DNA of 44,218 nucleotides from Deltaproteobacteria bacterium (GTDB lineage Bacteria > Desulfobacterota > Syntrophia > Syntrophales > Smithellaceae), in assembly GCA_025361065.1 (NCBI GenBank), contig JANYAY010000083.1, positions 1 to 44,218 of the forward strand. The letters are read 5' to 3'. Each line of letters starts with the position of its first letter. Position 1 is the stretch's first letter. Both the position numbers and the translations under genes were made by a program. The notes under the pieces were generated by a model, which saw only the letters and a list, made by a program, of their open reading frames with translations, made no database searches and was not told the DNA's origin. Positions 34,335-43,670 of this stretch are shown here, in pieces.

Positions 34335-35117
34335 TTATCGGCCGATATAATTCGGTTTTCTTTTTTCCAGAAAAGCCTTCATGCCTTCTTTTTGATCCTG
34401 GGTGCTGAAACACTGCGCACAGCATTCCACTTCCAGCCTGTTGGCATTATCCAGTGCCAGATCATAGCCATAATTAATACTGTGTTTGGCCATCTTTACA
34501 GCGAAAGCGGGCATGGAAGCAAGTTTTTTGGCAAATTTTACGGTTTCTTCCATCAACTTATCCGCCGGTACTACTTTGTTTACCAAACCAATTTCATAAG
34601 CACGTTGGGCATTAATTTGACCGCCACCCATAATAAGTTCTTTGGCAATACCCATTCCCACCAAACGGGGCAAACGCTGGGTTCCACCCCAGCCCGGAAT
34701 AAGACCGATTAAAATTTCCGGCTGGCCAAAGACGGCATTTTCCGCCGCAAAGCGCATATCGCAGGCCAGTGAAATTTCGGTGCCGCCACCCAAAGCAAAT
34801 CCATTAATTGCCGCTATCGAAGGTTTGGGCATCGTTTCGATCAGACGCAAAGTATCATGGCCCAATTCCATGAATTTAAGAGCATCGGGAACAGACAAAC
34901 TCTGCATCTGTGCAATATCGGCGCCGGCAACAAAAGCCTTTTCACCGGAACCGGTTAAAATCACTGCTTTAATACTGTCATCTTTTTTGCAGATTGTTGC
35001 TGCATCCAGAAGCTCACCCATTGTTTCCGCGTTCATGGCATTTAAAGCTTTCGGACGATTAAAGGTAATTACAGCTATACCATCTTCCGCATTAAATAGA
35101 ATGTTCTTGTAATCCAT
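34335..35117 (-). CDS. Enoyl-CoA hydratase (crotonase)
   Basis: A 260-residue crotonase-fold enzyme. It has 'AVITFNRPKALNAMNAETM', the oxyanion-hole strand 'KAFVAGADIAQM', and the two catalytic glutamates E114 in 'GFALGGGTEISLACD' and E134 in 'VFGQPEILIGLIPGWGGTQR'. It adds water to trans-2-enoyl-CoA in beta-oxidation. The ATG at 35117 has AGGAG seven bases upstream; a longer frame starting at 35165 runs through an intergenic hairpin and is rejected. Length is normal. It is followed at 40 bp by the acyl-CoA dehydrogenase. A 3-hydroxyacyl-CoA dehydrogenase, the next step, is not in the window. Confidence 0.92.
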   Translation of the reverse strand: MDYKNILFNAEDGIAVITFNRPKALNAMNAETMGELLDAATICKKDDSIKAVILTGSGEKAFVAGADIAQMQSLSVPDALKFMELGHDTLRLIETMPKPSIAAINGFALGGGTEISLACDMRFAAENAVFGQPEILIGLIPGWGGTQRLPRLVGMGIAKELIMGGGQINAQRAYEIGLVNKVVPADKLMEETVKFAKKLASMPAFAVKMAKHSINYGYDLALDNANRLEVECCAQCFSTQDQKEGMKAFLEKRKPNYIGR

Positions 35118-35149
35118 TAAATTTCTCCTGAATATATTTACCAACTTCC

Positions 35150-35184
35150 AGCGCAGGCTTCCCATGTTGCGGGAAGCCTGCGCT
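35150..35184 (-). terminator. Strong intergenic hairpin between acyl-CoA ligase and crotonase genes
   Basis: A perfect 14-bp stem, AGCGCAGGCTTCCC (35150-35163) with GGGAAGCCTGCGCT (35171-35184), and a 7-nt loop, 11 bp after the ligase stop on the minus strand. There is no T-run, so it may be an mRNA-stabilising or pausing hairpin rather than a full terminator. It could set different expression of the two genes. Confidence 0.55.
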
Positions 35185-35195
35185 TGTTCCTGAAC

Positions 35196-36893
35196 TTATT
35201 TCTTCCGCTTCTTTAATTCCTCGGCCCGCAATTCTTTGCGCAGTATCTTGCCGACATTCGTCTTGGGCAATTCCTTGCGGAATTCCACTTCCGTAGGCAG
35301 CTTGTAAACGGCGAGACTGCCTTTGCCAAATTCAATCATTTCTTCCTGGGTAGATGTTTCTCCTTCTTTGAGGACGATAAAGATCTTGACGGTTTCGCCG
35401 CGTTTGGCATCGGGAACCCCAATAGAACAAGCCTCCTGAACTTTCGGATGGGTGTAATAGACCTCATCAATGTCACGCGGATAAACATTATAGCCACCGC
35501 TGATAATCATATCCTTTTTGCGATCAACAATGTAAAAATAGCCATCTTCATCCATTGTTGCGATGTCTCCCGTGTAAATCCAGCCATCCTTCAGAGTATT
35601 GGCGGTTTCTTCCGGCTTGCCTTTATAACCTCTCATAATCTGCGGCCCTTTGACGATTAACTCACCGCGTTCGCCAATCGGCATATCATCAATGCCGTTT
35701 TCCAGATCTACAATACGGGCTAAAGTATCAGAAATGGGGAGTCCCACGGAACCAGCTTTGCGGGCACCGCCGGCAAAGGGATTAATATGGGTGACAGGAC
35801 AAGTCTCTGTCATGCCGAAGCCTTCAACAATAACAGACCCGGTAATTTTTTCAAACTCGCTGATAACTTCCACCGGCAAGGGTGCACTGCCGGAGAAAGC
35901 TCCTTTGATACAGCTCATGTCCGTCTTTTTTATATTAGGATGACTAAGCATGCCGATGTACATTGTAGGAACGAGTGGGGCAAAGGTCGGTTTAAAATTA
36001 TGGATTGCTTCCAACAGCGGCTCCGGCTGGGGCCTGGGAACAAGAATTTGCGTCCAACCCATATAAACGGAATTATTCATACAAGTGGACATACCAAAGA
36101 CATGGAAATAAGGCAGCGCACCCAACATTCTTTCCGTTCCCGCATCAAAAGAAGGGAACCAGGCAGCAAGTTGCTGCACTTGTTTGCTTAAATTGCCATG
36201 AGTCAATTCCACTCCCTTGGAAACGCCGGTAGTGCCGCCGGTATACTGATACATCGCCACATCACTAAAGGAATTTTTCACTTTGGGCGGATTGGGCTGG
36301 TATTTGGCAATGCAATCCTTCCAGCGATAAACATCCGGCGCTGCTTTCACATCGGCGGCCAGCTTCTTCTTTTTAGCAACCAGAGGAAACAGCAGGCTTT
36401 TCGGGAACGGCAGATAATCGCCAATGGAAGTGATTACTATCTGTTTTATTTTGGTCTTGGGGCGCAGATCAATCATGCGGTTACCAAGCAGATCCAGGGT
36501 TATTAGTACCTTGGACCCGGAATCATTGAACTGATGCTCCAGTTCCGGATCGGAATAAAGGGGATTGTTCATGACGTTGATGGCGCCGATTTTCAAAATG
36601 GCATAATAGGCGACTACACAGGGAATAACGTTAGGCAACAGAAGGGCAACGGAATCCCCCTTCTTTACTCCGAAATCCGTCAGACAGGTGGCAAACCTGT
36701 CCACCATATCTTTCATCTGTAAATAAGAAACCTTGTATCCCTGAAAAATCAAGGCAATGTTGCCCGGAAATTTGGAAACCGTGCGCTCCAGAATATCGGG
36801 CATGCAAATTTCTTCGTAGTTGATTTTTTCTGGCACACCTTTCTGATAAGACTTCAGCCATGTTTTTTCCTGTTTACTAATTGCACCTGCCAT
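35196..36893 (-). CDS. Long-chain fatty-acid-CoA ligase (AMP-forming)
   Basis: A 565-residue ANL-superfamily enzyme with complete motifs: A3 'MYQYTGGTTGVSKGVELTHG', A5 'VEGFGMTETCPVTHINP', A7 'WIYTGDIATMDEDGYFYIVD', A8 'RKKDMIISGGYNVYPRDIDE', and A10 'ELPKTNVGKILRKELR' with the catalytic lysine. It activates fatty acids to acyl-CoA using ATP and CoA on the cytoplasmic side of the membrane, feeding the dehydrogenase and hydratase encoded downstream. A GGGAGGG-type site precedes the ATG. It contrasts with the paralogue at 26282-27739, which has lost two of these motif lysines. It follows a terminator from the ETF unit, so it probably has its own promoter at 36894-37020. Confidence 0.92.
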   Translation of the reverse strand: MAGAISKQEKTWLKSYQKGVPEKINYEEICMPDILERTVSKFPGNIALIFQGYKVSYLQMKDMVDRFATCLTDFGVKKGDSVALLLPNVIPCVVAYYAILKIGAINVMNNPLYSDPELEHQFNDSGSKVLITLDLLGNRMIDLRPKTKIKQIVITSIGDYLPFPKSLLFPLVAKKKKLAADVKAAPDVYRWKDCIAKYQPNPPKVKNSFSDVAMYQYTGGTTGVSKGVELTHGNLSKQVQQLAAWFPSFDAGTERMLGALPYFHVFGMSTCMNNSVYMGWTQILVPRPQPEPLLEAIHNFKPTFAPLVPTMYIGMLSHPNIKKTDMSCIKGAFSGSAPLPVEVISEFEKITGSVIVEGFGMTETCPVTHINPFAGGARKAGSVGLPISDTLARIVDLENGIDDMPIGERGELIVKGPQIMRGYKGKPEETANTLKDGWIYTGDIATMDEDGYFYIVDRKKDMIISGGYNVYPRDIDEVYYTHPKVQEACSIGVPDAKRGETVKIFIVLKEGETSTQEEMIEFGKGSLAVYKLPTEVEFRKELPKTNVGKILRKELRAEELKKRKK

Positions 36894-37025
36894 ACTTTCT
36901 CCCTCCCCGTTTCTTTAAAGTTAAAGGATTTTGAATACAGCCCTCATGCCTAATTATAATAAATCGTCTTAATATATTTTAGCCTCCCGAATAATGACAT
37001 AAACCAAATCCGCCCATATTGCTAC

Positions 37026-37063
37026 AAAAAAAGCCCTTTCTTCGAGAAGATCGGGCTTTTTTT
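37026..37063 (-). terminator. Rho-independent terminator after the ETF-EMO unit
   Basis: Perfect 11-bp arms AAAAAAAGCCC (37026-37036) and GGGCTTTTTTT (37053-37063), with an inner TCTTC/GAAGA stem. It has T-runs on both strands, so it can work in either direction. It lies 33 bp past the stop of the membrane oxidoreductase gene on the minus strand. Confidence 0.88.
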
Positions 37064-37095
37064 ATTCAAATAAAATTATCTACAGAGATGATTTA

Positions 37096-39237
37096 TTAAG
37101 TTGCACAAACATCTACCGCAGGTTTAGTCTCTTCCAAGCCCATTGCTTTTGCAACAATCTCCGAAATATCCAGTGAAACCATTTTTTCCGTCATCTGATT
37201 GTCTTTGATGCCGTCGGAAATCATGGTCAGGCAGAAAGGACAGGCCACGGCAACGGTATCCGCATTGACTTCCATCGCTTGTTTTGTCCTCATGTTGTTA
37301 ATTCTGTCGCCGATATCTTCTTCCATCCACATGCGGGCGCCACCGGCACCACAACAGAAGCTCTTGCTTAAATTACGCTCCATTTCTACAAGCTTCATCC
37401 CGGGAATAGCCGACAAAATCTGACGGGGTTGCTGGTAAATTTCGTTGTAGCGTCCGAGGAAACAGGAATCATGGTAAGTAAAAACACCACTTACGGGATT
37501 CGTTAATTTTATTTTCCCGGAAGCCAGCAAACCGGCGATAATTTCCGTGTGATGATAAACCTCATAAACACCTTCAAAGTTGGGATAATCTTTCTTCAAG
37601 GCGTTATAGCCGTGCGGACAGATTGTAATAATCTTCTTAACTCCGTAGCCATTCATTACGGCAATATTAGCCTGGGCCAGCGCCTGGAAAAGATATTCAT
37701 TGCCGCTGCGCATGGCCGAATCGCCGCAGCAGCCTTCTTCGTTACCCAGGATACCGAAACTTACACCGGCAGCCTGCAAAATTTTGGCAAAGGCAACGGA
37801 AACCTTTTTACCCCGATCATCAAAGGAACCGGAACAGCCGACATAAAACAGATATTCCACATCGGGGTTTTCCGCCAGAGTCTTTATCCCCAGTTCTTTG
37901 GCCCAATCTGCGCGCAGATGTGCACCGATGCCCCAGGGATTGGAGTTGTTTTCCATATTCCGGCAGGTTAATTGCAGTTCCGGTGCGAAATCCGCTTCGG
38001 TGAGCACTTTATATTGCCTCATATTGATAATCTTGGGGACATGCTCGATTGATGCCGAGCAGTGTTCCATACAGTACATACAGTTAGTACAAGCCCATAA
38101 TTCATGACCGTCAATGACTTCACCGACAAGCGCCTTTTCGGGGGCGGCATCCGTCGCGGCGGGGGCATCTGTCGCAACTGCTGCTTCTGCTGCTTGGGCC
38201 ACTTTGGCCTTAATAGCGGCTGGAGCTTTTTCGAGCCAGAATGTTTTGATATCCTGAACAACCTTCTTCGGTGAAAGCGGTTTACCGGAAAGATAGGCCG
38301 GACAGCCATCCTGACAACGGCCGCAACGTGTACAGGCTTCCGAATCAAAGATTTGTTTCCAGGTAAATTCTTCCAATTTACCCACGCCGAAGGATTCTGC
38401 ATTTTCAAAATCACGAATCGGCTCCAAATATCCCGCAGGCTTCAAACTGGACAGGAAATGATTCGCCGGTGTGGTAATTATATGCAAGAGACGCGAATAG
38501 GGGATATAGGCAATAAACCCCAGAGCAAAAAACGTGTGCGTCCACCAGCTTATTTTATGTAAAAGTTTTGCCGTTTCGAAATCTATTCCCGTATAAGCCT
38601 GGGCCATGGTCCAACCGACAAAAGACCATCCTTCCCAAGGGGGATTCGTGACATAAATACGCAGAGATTCAATGATAAATCCGGTGATGATGATACCCGC
38701 GATGAGTATTAGCGCTATTGCGTCATCAGCAGTATTATCGGGTTTTCCTTTATAACCGAGACGATCCGGCTTGAGCACATATCTGCGGAAAAGTGCCAGC
38801 AGTACGCCGATAATCACGCACAGGCCAAAAACTTCCATCACAAAAGAAAAGCCAAGGTAAAAGTTTCCGCGTAAAAATGACCAATTAAACAGAGGTTCTG
38901 TTATGTGAAATTCACCGGCATCAAAAATGGCGCCAAAGAGTAAAACAAAAAAACCGAAAAATATCAGGCCGTGCATTATTCCCGGATAGGGATCTCTCCA
39001 GGTTTTGACCTGCAATAATCCGTCTTTGATCAGCAACATTATTCTTTTGCCGACATTGTCCCAGCGGACTTCAGACTTACCCATCGCCTTCCATAGTTGC
39101 CAGCGCCGGTAGACGCCATAGGCAAATATGGCCATGGCCACGGCAGTCAGCAAAAACAATATCGGTTCAAAGTGCTGGGCATTCCAGAAGACTTCGCGGC
39201 CTTCGTTTCCTAATCCTATTGGTGTTACGTTTTCCAT
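37096..39237 (-). CDS. Membrane ETF:menaquinone oxidoreductase (EMO-type, heme b + Fe-S + CCG domains)
   Basis: A 713-residue protein. About residues 25-260 hold six hydrophobic helices with conserved histidines (H89, H227, H234, H252), like the heme-b NarI domain. C302, C305, C308 and C312 bind one 4Fe-4S cluster. C383, C386, C389 and C393 would bind another, though serine replaces the usual following proline. Two CCG domains follow: the first with C468, 'EGCCGDS' and C540; the second with C592, 'SFCCGAGGARMW' and 'CPFC' (666-669). This HdrD-like plus membrane heme arrangement is that of the EMO proteins of syntrophs, which take electrons from reduced ETF to menaquinone. The alanine-rich linker at 338-366 separates the two ferredoxin motifs. 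It follows etfA by 84 bp, with GGAGG ahead of the ATG. Confidence 0.9.
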   Translation of the reverse strand: MENVTPIGLGNEGREVFWNAQHFEPILFLLTAVAMAIFAYGVYRRWQLWKAMGKSEVRWDNVGKRIMLLIKDGLLQVKTWRDPYPGIMHGLIFFGFFVLLFGAIFDAGEFHITEPLFNWSFLRGNFYLGFSFVMEVFGLCVIIGVLLALFRRYVLKPDRLGYKGKPDNTADDAIALILIAGIIITGFIIESLRIYVTNPPWEGWSFVGWTMAQAYTGIDFETAKLLHKISWWTHTFFALGFIAYIPYSRLLHIITTPANHFLSSLKPAGYLEPIRDFENAESFGVGKLEEFTWKQIFDSEACTRCGRCQDGCPAYLSGKPLSPKKVVQDIKTFWLEKAPAAIKAKVAQAAEAAVATDAPAATDAAPEKALVGEVIDGHELWACTNCMYCMEHCSASIEHVPKIINMRQYKVLTEADFAPELQLTCRNMENNSNPWGIGAHLRADWAKELGIKTLAENPDVEYLFYVGCSGSFDDRGKKVSVAFAKILQAAGVSFGILGNEEGCCGDSAMRSGNEYLFQALAQANIAVMNGYGVKKIITICPHGYNALKKDYPNFEGVYEVYHHTEIIAGLLASGKIKLTNPVSGVFTYHDSCFLGRYNEIYQQPRQILSAIPGMKLVEMERNLSKSFCCGAGGARMWMEEDIGDRINNMRTKQAMEVNADTVAVACPFCLTMISDGIKDNQMTEKMVSLDISEIVAKAMGLEETKPAVDVCAT

Positions 39238-39246
39238 TGATCCTCC

Positions 39247-39309
39247 GCTGAAGGCTGAAGGTTATGAGACTGAAGGCTAAAGGAAAACAGAGATCCTTCA
39301 GCCTTCAGC
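39247..39309 (-). other. Long-stem hairpin between etfA and the EMO gene
   Basis: A perfect 15-bp stem, 39247-39261 pairing with 39295-39309, made of the repeated word CTGAAGG. Between the arms a further degenerate copy (ACTGAAGGCTAAAGG, about 39269-39283) could pair alternatively. It starts 12 bp after the etfA stop and ends just before the EMO ribosome site. It may stabilise the upstream message or reduce read-through; no T-run is present. Confidence 0.6.
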
Positions 39310-39321
39310 CCTCAGCCTATT

Positions 39322-40299
39322 TTAAGCCAGCAGTTTTTTGCAGGCGTTAGTTAATTCAGGGACTACCTTAAAGAGGTCATCCACGACTCCATAATCAGCC
39401 TTTGCAAAGATCGGGGCTTCCGCATCCTTGTTAATCGCAACGATGTATTTGGATGAACTCATTCCTGCTAAATGTTGAATTGCTCCCGAAATACCGCAAG
39501 CAATGTACAAGTTGGGAGAAACAACCTTACCGGTTTGGCCCACCTGATCTTTTTGCGGACGCCAGCCGGCATCGACAGCCGCGCGGGAAGCACCAACACA
39601 GCCTTTTAAAACGTCAGCCAGTTCTTCGAGAATCGCATAACCCTCCGGTCCCTTCATGCCACGACCGCCGGAAACGATAACATTGGATTCGGTTAAGTCC
39701 ACTTTACCGCTGGTATCTTTCTGCACTTCCAGAACCTTGCTTTTGATTTGAGCTGCGTCGATGGCAGGATCAAATTTTATGCTCTGCGCCTCCTTGGCGT
39801 TTTCCACAGCGGGGAATACATTAGGACGCAAAGATGCCATCTGGGGATTTGTACTGGTTACAATTTCTCCAAAACATTTACCGGCATACATCGGTCTTAC
39901 CGCCAATAATTTACCGTCCGCAATTTTCACATCAATGCAATCCGTCGCCAGTCCTGTAGCCAATTTCCCGGCCAACCGCGAGGCAAGATCTTTACCCTGA
40001 ACCGAAGCGCCCAGAAGCAAAATTGCCGGATCGTTTTCTTTAATAATTTTTGCCGCAGCCATGGCATGGGCTTCCGTAACATAAGGCTCCAAAGCCGGAC
40101 TGTCTCCAACATATACTTTATCCACGCCGTATTTTCCCAATTGCGCGGCTAATCCTTCAATACCTGAACCAAGCAGAATAGCGCCGACCTCAGTTCCCAG
40201 CTGGTCGGCCAGTTTGCGTGCCGTAGAGGCCAGCTCAAAGCTGATTTTACGCAAAGCGCCATCTCTTTGTTCTGCAACTATCCAAACTCCTTGTGCCAT
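39322..40299 (-). CDS. etfA: Electron transfer flavoprotein alpha subunit
   Basis: A 325-residue EtfA. The N-terminal domain ('GVWIVAEQRDGALRKISFEL') is followed by 'ATDCIDVKIADGKLLAVRPMYAGK'. The C-terminal FAD domain has 'VIVSGGRGMKGPEGYAILEE', 'CVGASRAAVDAGWRPQKDQV', 'GQTGKVVSPNLYIACGISGA', 'IQHLAGMSSSKYIVAINKD' and 'APIFAKADYGVVDDLFKVVP'. It binds FAD and, with EtfB, collects electrons from acyl-CoA dehydrogenases. Lies 26 bp after etfB and upstream of the EMO gene, with GGAGG at the right distance. The usual ETF family rather than the bifurcating FixAB branch is favoured by the neighbour EMO, not by a decisive residue I could verify. Confidence 0.95.
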   Translation of the reverse strand: MAQGVWIVAEQRDGALRKISFELASTARKLADQLGTEVGAILLGSGIEGLAAQLGKYGVDKVYVGDSPALEPYVTEAHAMAAAKIIKENDPAILLLGASVQGKDLASRLAGKLATGLATDCIDVKIADGKLLAVRPMYAGKCFGEIVTSTNPQMASLRPNVFPAVENAKEAQSIKFDPAIDAAQIKSKVLEVQKDTSGKVDLTESNVIVSGGRGMKGPEGYAILEELADVLKGCVGASRAAVDAGWRPQKDQVGQTGKVVSPNLYIACGISGAIQHLAGMSSSKYIVAINKDAEAPIFAKADYGVVDDLFKVVPELTNACKKLLA

Positions 40300-40325
40300 T
40301 TTTCAATCCTCCGCTTTTAAAAGTA

Positions 40326-41096
40326 TTAGATGACTTTTGCTTCTTCCCGCAGTAACCTTGCAACTTCCACCGCTTTTTGTGCCGGATCGTCTCCGCAGAT
40401 TATTTTTCCGGGAGGCCTGGCGGGAGGCGGGGTAGTTTTCGCCACTTTAGCTTTAGCTTCAACAGCAATGCCCAGTGCCGCTACGTTTTTCACATCAACC
40501 GGCTTCTTCTTCGCTTTCATGATACCGGGAAGCGATGCATAACGCGGTTCATTGAGACCTTTCTGAGCGGTAACAACGCAGGGTAGAGCCGTTTCAACCA
40601 GAAGCTGCGCGCCTTCAATCGGACGAATTACTTTGACTGAGGAACCGGCATATTCCAATTTCGTAACAAGCGTTAATTGCGGGATCCCCAAAAGTTCAGC
40701 CAGAATCGAGCCAACCTGTCCGGAATCATCATCGATCGCCCGCTGACCACAAAAAATAACGTCGCAAGGCATACCTTTAATTGCCGCCGCCAGCGCTGCT
40801 GCCGTAACATAAGCGTCGGCATTATCCAAAGCGGGATCACATACATGGATGCCTTTATCGGCACCCATGGCCAGAGCCGTGCGAATTGTTTCCATCGCCC
40901 GAGCCGGGCCCACAGAGACAATCGTTACATCGCCGCCATTCTTTTCTTTGAGCCGCAGCGCTTCTTCCACGCCGTACTCATCATAAGGATTCATAACCCA
41001 TTTGATCTGGCCTTCTTCAATACCTGACCCATCTGCTTTGACTTTGATCTGGGCTTCAGTATCCGGGACCTGTTTTACGCATGCAATAATGTTCAC
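40326..41096 (-). CDS. etfB: Electron transfer flavoprotein beta subunit
   Basis: A 256-residue EtfB. It has 'IIACVKQVPDTEAQIKVKAD', 'WVMNPYDEYGVEEALRLKEK', 'VTIVSVGPARAMETIRTALA', 'DVIFCGQRAIDDDSGQVGSI', and the family signature 'AQKGLNEPRYASLPGIMKAK' with the KKKP that follows. It forms the AMP-binding half of the ETF dimer. The start codon is GTG at 41096, nine bases after AAGGAGG; no better ATG exists. First gene of the etfB-etfA-EMO unit. It lies 150 bp past the acetyl-CoA synthetase gene and its terminator hairpin, so a separate promoter is expected at 41097-41208. Confidence 0.94.
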   Translation of the reverse strand: MNIIACVKQVPDTEAQIKVKADGSGIEEGQIKWVMNPYDEYGVEEALRLKEKNGGDVTIVSVGPARAMETIRTALAMGADKGIHVCDPALDNADAYVTAAALAAAIKGMPCDVIFCGQRAIDDDSGQVGSILAELLGIPQLTLVTKLEYAGSSVKVIRPIEGAQLLVETALPCVVTAQKGLNEPRYASLPGIMKAKKKPVDVKNVAALGIAVEAKAKVAKTTPPPARPPGKIICGDDPAQKAVEVARLLREEAKVI

Positions 41097-41208
41097 AGTC
41101 TCAAACCTCCTTATTAAGCTTTGTGCACTCAGGCTATCTCTTTTTGTTGCCTGGTGCCTTTTTGTTTTATACAGGTATTGTCAATTTCCCCTGATTGCCG
41201 ACTGCTGA

Positions 41209-41246
41209 AAAGCCTGATCTCCCTGAAGCCAGGAGGATCAGGCTTT
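41209..41246 (-). terminator. Terminator hairpin after acetyl-CoA synthetase gene
   Basis: An 11-bp perfect stem, AAAGCCTGATC (41209-41219) with GATCAGGCTTT (41236-41246), capped by an inner CCTG/CAGG stem. It lies 5 bp after the acs stop on the minus strand. A short CTTTTC follows, a weak U-tract, but the stem is strong. Confidence 0.8.
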
Positions 41247-41250
41247 CAAT

Positions 41251-43221
41251 TTATACCCTGTTTTTGACGATATCATCTACTACCGACGGATCGGCCAGCG
41301 TGCTGATATCTCCCAGTTCGCCTAACTGATTGGCGGCAACTTTCTTCAGAATTCGTCTCATGATCTTACCACTGCGTGTCTTGGGAAGACCATCTGCCCA
41401 CTGGATCTTATCGGGTGTTGCAATCGGCCCGATTACCGTACGCACATGAGCAATCAATTCTTTCTTCAGTTCGTCGGATTTAGCGACGCCGGTCTTTAAG
41501 GTAACGAAGGCGTAAATGCCCTGCCCCTTAATGTCATGCGGCATGCCGACAACTGCTGCTTCGGCAACTGCCTGATGGGCAACCAGAGCGCTTTCGACCT
41601 CGGCTGTTCCCATGCGGTGACCGGAAACATTGATAACATCATCGATACGGCCGGTAATCTGGTAGTAACCGTCTTTATCGCGGCGGCAACCGTCGCCGGT
41701 CACGTAATAGCCGGGGAACTGTTCAAAATAGGTTTCCTGGAATCTCTTGGGATCACCATAAACGCCTCTCATGATGCCGGGCCATGGTACTTTGATGCAC
41801 AGTGCGCCGCTGGCCACTGTATCGGTAAATTCTTTTCCTTCATCATCCACCAGCACCGGCTGAACGCCGAAGAACGGCATCGTGGCCATACCGGGTTTGA
41901 TGTCGATAGCACCGGGTAGCGGGGTAATCAGGATTCCGCCTGTTTCCGTCTGCCACCAGGTATCGACGATGGGACAATTGCCTTTCCCGATCATATTATA
42001 ATACCAGTTCCATGCTTCGGGGTTGATCGGCTCGCCGACAGTTCCCAGAATGCGCAGTGATGAAATATCCGCTTTATTCACCCATTCGTCGCCTTCTTTG
42101 GCAATGGCGCGGATGGCTGTCGGAGCGGTATAGAAAATGTTGACCTTGTATTTCTCGACCACCTGCCAGAAGCGGCTGTAGGTCGGATAATTGGGAACGC
42201 CTTCAAACATAACTGATGTTGCGCCGTTGCAGAGCGGTCCGTAAACGATGTAGCTGTGACCGGTAACCCAGCCCAGATCGGCAGTGCACCAGTAAACATC
42301 TTCTTCATGATAATCAAAAACGATTTTGTGTGTATAGGAAGCGTAAACCAGGTAACCGCCTGTGGTGTGCATAACACCTTTGGGCTGACCGGTGGAACCG
42401 GAGGTATAAAGGATGAACAGAGGATCTTCAGCATCCATCCATTCCGGTTCGCACTTGGCGTCTACTTTCTTAATTTCGTCGTGCCACCATTTGTCACGGC
42501 CGGCAGTCATCTCACACTTGATTTTATCGCCAACTCTGTTGACTACGATAACAGTCTTGATAGATGGACATGCTGTTAAAGCTTCATCGGCAGTAGCTTT
42601 CTGGGGAACAGCCTTATTGCCGCGGAAAGTTCCGTCACAAACGACCAGCAGCTTAGCGTCGCAGTTGACAATTCTGTCACGCAGGGCGTCGGCACTGAAA
42701 CCACCGAAAACGATGCCATGAACAGCGCCGATTCGGGAGCAGGCCAGAACGGATATTGCCAGTTCCGGAACCATCGGCATATAAAGAACTACACGGTCGC
42801 CCTTCTGGACGCCATTGGCCTTCAGAACGTTAGCAAATTTACAAACTTCTTCATGCAGCATTTTGTAAGTGAAAGCTTTTTCTTCGCCCGGCTCGTTGCC
42901 TTCCCACTGAATAGCAACCTTGTCGCCGCGGGTCTTCAGATGTTTGTCCAGGCAGTTGTAAGAAACATTGAGCTTGCCGCCTTCAAAGAATTTTACATAG
43001 ATGGGACCTTTTTTGATGTCAAAATTATAATCCATGACTTTGTCCCATTTTTTGAACCATTCGACCTGCTGATCGGCCACTTCCGCCCAAAACACGTCCG
43101 GTTGCTCCACGGATTTTTTCCACATTGCATCATAAGCAGCTCTGCCGCTTACCCAAGCATTCTTCTTCATTTTCTCTGTAACCGGATATACTTCCTTTAA
43201 CTGAACCTTTGCATCGGCCAT
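41251..43221 (-). CDS. acs: Acetyl-CoA synthetase (AMP-forming)
   Basis: A 656-residue enzyme, the normal Acs length. Motifs are '[20 protein letters not shown]' (A3), '[18 protein letters not shown]' (A5), '[20 protein letters not shown]' (A7), '[20 protein letters not shown]' (A8) and '[19 protein letters not shown]' (A10) with catalytic K619. Catalyses acetate + ATP + CoA to acetyl-CoA + AMP + PPi. In syntrophic fatty-acid oxidisers an Acs has been reported to work in reverse to make ATP, so the direction here is open. A GGGAGGTAG ribosome site precedes the ATG. It is upstream of the ETF unit on the same strand but separated by a strong hairpin. Confidence 0.96.
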   Translation of the reverse strand: MADAKVQLKEVYPVTEKMKKNAWVSGRAAYDAMWKKSVEQPDVFWAEVADQQVEWFKKWDKVMDYNFDIKKGPIYVKFFEGGKLNVSYNCLDKHLKTRGDKVAIQWEGNEPGEEKAFTYKMLHEEVCKFANVLKANGVQKGDRVVLYMPMVPELAISVLACSRIGAVHGIVFGGFSADALRDRIVNCDAKLLVVCDGTFRGNKAVPQKATADEALTACPSIKTVIVVNRVGDKIKCEMTAGRDKWWHDEIKKVDAKCEPEWMDAEDPLFILYTSGSTGQPKGVMHTTGGYLVYASYTHKIVFDYHEEDVYWCTADLGWVTGHSYIVYGPLCNGATSVMFEGVPNYPTYSRFWQVVEKYKVNIFYTAPTAIRAIAKEGDEWVNKADISSLRILGTVGEPINPEAWNWYYNMIGKGNCPIVDTWWQTETGGILITPLPGAIDIKPGMATMPFFGVQPVLVDDEGKEFTDTVASGALCIKVPWPGIMRGVYGDPKRFQETYFEQFPGYYVTGDGCRRDKDGYYQITGRIDDVINVSGHRMGTAEVESALVAHQAVAEAAVVGMPHDIKGQGIYAFVTLKTGVAKSDELKKELIAHVRTVIGPIATPDKIQWADGLPKTRSGKIMRRILKKVAANQLGELGDISTLADPSVVDDIVKNRV

Positions 43222-43670
43222 ATTGATACTACCTCCCTATTTTTAATTTTCTGACTTTAAACGCTTCTGCAACGTTTTTTATTTTTGCAAAAACAGCTTA
43301 TTAATGCTGCTATTGGAACTGCCCTGAACAACGGTCATGATTTGACCGCCGGTAACCCTCTGCGACGTGCTGGACGTACCTTAATATCTCATTGATGTCA
43401 AGAAATATTTCAGAAATCTGACTGCCTTAATCCTATTAATATTATTGAACTTTTCAAAAACAAATTTAACAATTTTTCACCAAATGACTTTTTAAATTAT
43501 GTTGTGATTTAATTGGCTTAACAATGACAACATCATTGTCATCTCTTTACAGCCTGTCCAGCAAATGCCGAAAATGACCATAAGGCAAGGGAATTCAGAA
43601 GATACAATACAGCATTGCTCAAAACAAAGCAGATATCTCCAGGCTCGCGTGATCTCATATGACACCATGT
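43222..43670. other. Gene-free region upstream of acs
   Basis: I see no credible gene in this 449-bp stretch. It should contain the acs promoter on the minus strand, but I could not choose a convincing -35/-10 pair. A minus-strand frame over 43492-43779 is low-complexity, cysteine-rich and runs into repeat sequence, so it is not annotated. Confidence 0.4.

Noticed and set aside
35118-35165. N-terminal extension of the crotonase gene
   Set aside because: The added 16 residues are translated from the intergenic hairpin, and the ATG at 35117 has a much better ribosome site.
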